DNA of 64,000 nucleotides from Mactromeris polynyma (taxonomy: Eukaryota; Mollusca; Bivalvia; Venerida; Mactridae), in NCBI GenBank assembly GCA_032209605.1, contig JASFXZ010000009.1:19703553-19767552 (forward strand), read 5' to 3'. Within the stretch, counting starts at the first letter, position 1; each line of letters opens with the position of its first letter. Of the stretch, positions 58,945 to 64,000 are shown one piece after another. Made by a program: the position numbers and the translations under genes. The notes beneath the pieces are model-generated. The model saw nothing but the letters and a program-made list of their open reading frames with translations. It ran no database searches and was not told the origin of the DNA.

Positions 58945-60378
58945 CACTGCAACTCCGATATACCGCGGTCGGATATAGCGCGATATCCATTATAACGCGA
59001 TGTCGTCGTGGCTCCCGTTAATTTTTAAGAAAAATCCTAAAATTTGTCAAAAAAGGAAGAAAAATTGATCAAAATCGTATTTTTTCGCGATTTGCTGTCT
59101 GCTCTTTCGCGAAATCACGTGCTGTTACGTTTACAAGTTTATTTTACTAAGCGATCGCGAATCAACAAGATTATTTAAACTGAATATACACACCATAAGA
59201 GATATATGTCCAATTATGATAACCATCAATATTTACACAAATGTCACCTTCTAATGTTTTTCAACACATTTCGTAAACATCAACGTAATTTGACCTTGGA
59301 TTGTGCTGAATCTATGACGTAACGGGAGTAGCTGATGTTGAGTCTAACACGCCCACGTTCAATTATTCTCCTTACCTTGACCAATTAGATGATCGCGAAC
59401 CGGCGAGATTTCTTTTAATTTAATGAATGACAGTAGGGGATGTCAATCATGGAACAAAGCAGTGTTAATCCTCAATAAACTAAATGGCATCCCCGGATGC
59501 GCTAATTACGATTAATACAGCACTTGTTGTTCACACATATCTACTAGATGTGTCGGTCGACTATTTCTCAATCTGTCACAAAAAGTAGTTAAGTCAAGGC
59601 AAAAGCGGACAACTCGGCACGGAATGTTTGCAGACTTCAAAGGCGCCGCGTCTTGACTTGTTAGTCGGCCCAATGTTTGATGCGACGCACGTGGAAAATG
59701 TTCTACTCGCAGACTTCAAAGGTGCCGCGTCGTCTTCTAGTTTCAGAGGTCGACCGTCGTGGGTGGTGAATTTGTCAAATGCACATTTTGATTGACATGA
59801 AAAGCTTTATGAGACGTATGTAATATAAATACGACTAGGCGTGGTGCAAAAACTGAAGGCCATCGCATTTTTCACGCGTGATTGTTGGTCGAATCAACAT
59901 TTATACGCGATGGATTATTCTTTTGTTCTGGTGAATAACGGATAAATATCGATAGGTACGAAAATACAATTAGATATAATTATTGAATTAATTCTCACTC
60001 TAAATCTGCAATGTTCACATGTATTTTGCGAGAGTGTCACAGGGGGTAATTTTCACGGGTAACAAATTATACAAACACCGCCAAAATATCGCGGTTCCGA
60101 AAGAGAAATGGTCATATTTTAGCTTTGTTTTAAATAATTAATGAGTTTTGTTTTGAAATAGTTTCAAATAATAACCCATAAATACATTTTATATAGTATC
60201 CTCTACCCATTTATTAAAACAAATACGAAACGAATACGAAATATATGAAAACATAGTACGCACTACGCTATATTGTGTGGGTGGGGTAAGTTGGTATTCT
60301 GTCTCTATACCGCGGTCGGATATAACGCGATCGCGAGTCATTGGACCCCACCGATCGCGGTATAACGGAGTTGCAGTG
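58945..60378. mobile_element. 1.43-kb non-autonomous pogo/Tigger-like DNA transposon
   Basis: Ends cactgcaactccg and cggagttgcagtg are inverted and flanked by TA. Both ends carry inward copies of taccgcggtcggatata (58971 and 60309, same orientation) and related cgcgat motifs. The interior contains two copies of gcagacttcaaagg(c/t)gccgcgtc (about 59630 and 59708). It has no transposase ORF. Base composition is richer in CG dinucleotides than the flanks. Confidence 0.8.
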
Positions 60379-60391
60379 TATATATATATAC

Positions 60392-60815
60392 ACTATACAC
60401 CAAGTTTGATGCCATAATACCATAGCGAAAATATTGAGCAAAAAATATTTCCTATTTTCAGTAATGGTGACCGTAACCTTAAATGGAACGATCTAATCAG
60501 TAATCTCAATCAAGCACTTCACATGCTCTTACTATACACCAAGTTAGGTGTGAATATGATAAATGAACCTCTATTTAGTAACAGTGACCTTGACCTTTGA
60601 TGGAATGGCCCCAAAAGCAACCCCAAGGGAGCTCTTCACATACCCTAACTATACACCAAGTTTGACGTGTTCCAACTCAAGTTATTTGCCAGAAACCAAT
60701 TTTCTATTTTTAGTAATGGTGACCTTGACCGAAAGGCCCCAAAACCAATCACAAGCCAGCTCTCCACATGTTCTTACCATTAACCAAGTTTGGTGTGCAT
60801 ACGACAAATGAAATA
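60392..60815. repeat. About 125-bp tandem dispersed repeat, 3-4 copies
   Basis: ctatacaccaagttt(g/a) anchors recur at about 60398, 60531, 60648 and 60777, with tagtaa(t/c)ggtgacc and gacctt blocks between. Short open frames here are not genes. Confidence 0.75.
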
Positions 60816-61633
60816 CGAGTTATTTGCATTCCCTTAAAATATTTCTCTATAATCATTTTACTACAAGTTTTTCTGGCGACATTTATGCCTTGCATTAACT
60901 TTCTCCCATACAGCTCCTTTGTAGATATCCAAGCAACTGCACCGGCCTTTTCTATCTGAACTAACTTTTACACAGTTTCAAACTATTTCCATTACCTTTG
61001 ACATCAATAACTTTTTGTTAATTAACTTGCTTTGGTTAAATGACACTTTCTGCAACCAGAAACAAATGTTTTCGGCCAATTCTCCTATAGCAGTCAACAT
61101 TTTCCAAAAATTGAATTAATAAATAACTTTTTAACACAAACTGCATTTGAAAAACTTTACATTGGCTGTTATTTGTTAACATCATCTTTAGCATACTAGT
61201 TACTGAACTGGATATTTTGGCTAATTTACAGAGGTACAGATATATTTCTTGTTTTCCTTGGTGAGGCAACCACAGCCAACCAGTCAACATTTCTAGTGTT
61301 CTGAGGTTGAAGCACTAGCTTGTATTCCAACAAGTAACCTTCATATTCCCACAAAAACCAGAGGTGTTAACAAACATCATAAACAGACAAGTTCTAACAT
61401 CAACATTCCAATTTATCTGATATCAAATATGCTTTAAAAATATGTTATATCACCTTGTCTGAGTTAAAGCATGTTTCTAACTTCAATTGAAGAGTATCAA
61501 ACTATAAGCTCTGGGGACTCATTAATATTCATGTAAAATGAAGCTGTGACAGCCAATGACAGTGCAGTGATAATGGACTGTGTAACCAATGTTCAGATGA
61601 TGACCATGACAATGCATTATTACTGAAAGAGAG

Positions 61634-61745
61634 ATTAAGTTGTTACAGTGAATGTCACATACATAAAACAAAGCCTCCAAATGCAGACCCCAGGGAAAAC
61701 AACAGACTACAAAACATTAGGCACTGAGGAGGGACAAGGGTAAAC
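61634..61745 (+). repeat. 110-bp dispersed repeat, copy
   Basis: gttgttacagtgaatgtcac, aaaacaaagcctcc, gcagaccccagggaaaacaa, and gcactgaggaggg: the best preserved copy seen. Confidence 0.7.
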
Positions 61746-62112
61746 ATGAGTTCTGTAACTTTCTAATCCCTACTTAAACACATAGGAACACTTACAATAT
61801 AATAAGGTAGGGCCTCTCAAGAGATATTGAAATTTAGCATTCAGTATTGTTTTTACCACTGTCACAATCCCTCAGTACATGTTCTAACCATGCTGCACCA
61901 CGTCTTGTACATTCAGCAAACCATGATTGTAATCCATCATTGTACAAAATGAAAATAAACATGATAGGTCAAGGAATAATATGCATCATAATAAATGTAT
62001 GGATGAGTATTGTTCCATCAGCCAATAGTTATAACGCTAGTGTAGTTGAAATACAAAAATAACATAAGTTCTAGGGTCTTTTTGAAACACCTGATGTACA
62101 GGAATGATGAAA

Positions 62113-62232
62113 GATGGATTAAGTTGTTGCAAGGAATACCTAATACACAAGACAAAGCCGCTTAAACACAGACACCCGGGAAAACTACAGTCTACAAAAC
62201 ATAGGGCACTGAGGAGGTGCAAGGGTAACAGG
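62113..62232 (+). repeat. 110-bp dispersed repeat, copy
   Basis: aagttgttgcaaggaatacc, gacaaagccgctt, acccgggaaaactacag and gcactgaggaggtgcaaggg match 61634-61745. It lies about 370 bp from that copy. Confidence 0.7.
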
Positions 62233-62861
62233 TTGCAAAGAATGGTCTTGTCCAACCATGAAAGCAACAAAAGAGAATTTCTGGGGAAAACAAGAGGGAA
62301 ACAGTTTAAATGATGGAATACATCATAAAGCAAGTCCAGAAACTCAGTAAAAATAGGCCGAAAGGGGGAGGGAAGAGAAAAATCATAAACCATCTGATTT
62401 TGTAAATTTTACATTTATTATTTTTTATGGTTATACTTGTGTTAACTATCAATATGCTGTTGATTCCTCTAAGACCACTAAGACCCTGTCAAACATTTTC
62501 TTTGAGTAGGGGCCATTTTCATGGGTAGGTAGAGGTATGCCAAGGTAACATATTTTTTTTAATTATGGCCTCAAATGTTTCAAAGCAGAATCTATGATAT
62601 GTAAAACATTCACAGAATGCTCCAACTTTAGCTACCAGATACATAAACAAATATTTCATTGCTAAGATAAAGTTTCCAAAATATTTTGAAGATAAAATGT
62701 CTAAAATATCTTGATCTATTTTATTTCCTATGTCTGCTACGTGGTTTGATCTATTTTATTTCCTATGTCTGCTTCATGGTTTCATTTTGATAGTTTGATT
62801 CATATTACGTCAATGATTTAAACAACCTATAATTATAATCCCATTCCAAACTCTAAATCAA

Positions 62862-62990
62862 ACAACATAGGGGTCGAGGGTTCTAGTTCCCGACTCCTGA
62901 TCAGATGGTCATATGTTACAACCTTCACAATCCCTGATATAGGTGCTGCAACTGTACAACTTCACAATCCCTAAATTGGGCGTGAGTACT
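62862..62990 (+). mobile_element. SINE-like fragment
   Basis: gggttctagttcccgactcc resembles a decayed tRNA T arm. It is followed by cttcacaatccctgatatag and cttcacaatccctaaattgg, the phrase also present downstream of the SINE-like repeat at 14248-14410. Confidence 0.4.
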
Positions 62991-64000
62991 GGTTGGTAGC
63001 CAGGAAGCAGACATCGGGAGTGATTAGTATAAATTGTTATAGCTTCTTTCACAATCGATATTAAATATAAATAAGTTTAAACTTAAACATTATACAAAAG
63101 GTATAACACACAAAAAAAGATCGAAAATCTCTTATTTTCACTGTGATTCTTTGAGCAGTATAAAATCATCAAAGAATTATTTTGAAAAAGAAGTTTTTGA
63201 AGCTTTTTCCCAAAGGATCACATAATTCCCTCAATCATAATTCCACATGCTTAATTTAGTGGAATTTAAGGGACACGCAGTAATCATCCGACTATATTTC
63301 CCCGTCAGAAAACGGAGGTAGCCGATGAGTGATTGGATCAACAGTTATTGTTATTTCAAAATTTACTAAAACATCCCAGCCTCATAATTAAACCATGGCG
63401 CTAATGTAGTGTCAAGAGGATGATTTCTGCAGAAAAATCACATCTAAATTCAATATTTAAATACTTGTATAATGACAGAATATGAATATCTAATTACCTT
63501 AAATCAATAATTTGGGCAGAAATGACAAGTCCTAATCCTAATCAATTCAGTTTGTATAAGGAAATTGTATAAGGCATGCACAAAAAACAAACACATGATA
63601 AATTAAGTTCTGTTTTACATTGGAGGAACTAGGAAAGTGAGTTAAGAGTGCCAGTGATAATTCTACTGCAAACAGGCAATCGTCCTTAGAGGATTGATGG
63701 TTCAATTTCTCTCAAGTTATTGATTGGATATGGTTCCTGTATCAAGGTCCATGTGATCTTGACCTAGGTCACTGTGACCTTGACCTATGACCTATTAAAA
63801 CAATTAGGGATCATCTCCTAACCACACACAATCCTTTAGGCAGTTATGACAGCTGTAGGCCAAAGCATTCTACATTGAATTTAAGCCCCATTCTCACTGT
63901 CCTGGAATGGCGCCCCGGTAAGTCCCAGATGATGGTTCAGGAGAAACCTTGTTAAACCGAGAAGACAACCGCGGCGGCACCGTAGAAGTTCGGGATGATC

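Larger units (their letters stand above)
60816..64000. other. Non-coding right end
   Basis: No exon or gene supported. It holds two 110-bp-family copies and a SINE-like stretch, listed separately. Close to the edge are gaccttgacctatgacc phrases (63757-63790). Confidence 0.5.

Noticed and set aside
60768..60959. Frame ending in a conserved-looking peptide near 60850-60955
   Set aside because: It begins inside a tandem dispersed repeat. I could not assign the peptide to any family, and no splice-supported neighbour was found.

Overview
This window is eukaryotic, most likely from a bivalve mollusc. The coding sequence is interrupted by introns with GT/AG borders. The DNA is AT-rich and packed with minisatellite arrays and interspersed repeats. 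One SINE resembles a family I know from bivalve genomes, and many low-complexity repeats carry 'gaccttgacc' and 'ggccataactc' phrases that I associate with bivalves. The species is not determined.

Two things carry real coding content. (1) Positions 1726-8478 hold an apparently intact tyrosine-recombinase retrotransposon of Ngaro type. It has a Gag-like ORF with a CCCH finger plus a CCHC knuckle, a reverse transcriptase/RNase H ORF, a tyrosine recombinase ORF and an SGNH-hydrolase-like ORF. Two pairs of split direct repeats are laid out A1-ORFs-B1-A2-B2. A1/A2 (69 bp) and B1/B2 (875 bp) appear identical, so the insertion is probably recent. The element sits inside a 36-bp satellite that continues on both sides. 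(2) Positions 27790-51078, minus strand, hold five exons of the mismatch-repair gene MLH1 (MutL homologue). They match the region of human exons 9 to 13. Together they are only 782 bp spread over 23 kb. The 5' and 3' exons were not found and may lie outside the window.

Layout: 1-1487 non-coding flank; 1488-8936 satellite with the Ngaro element; 9930-13785 a 3.9-kb array of a 23-bp unit; 14989-16740 a chain of related 27/33/32/33-bp arrays; 16741-27789 non-coding DNA with dispersed repeats and SINEs; 27790-30526 three MLH1 exons; 30527-44880 one 14.4-kb intron holding three large arrays (34, 51 and 53 bp units); 44881-44974 an MLH1 exon; 44975-50965 an intron with a repeat cluster, a LINE 3' end, a broken mariner transposase and a long foldback; 50966-51078 an MLH1 exon; 51209-52343 a 33-bp array; 52344-64000 non-coding DNA with several MITE-like elements, including a 1.43-kb pogo/Tigger-like element.

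The very long open frames inside the tandem arrays arise because the repeat units lack stop codons. I do not regard them as genes. All repeat limits were judged by eye and may be off by a few bases to a few tens of bases.
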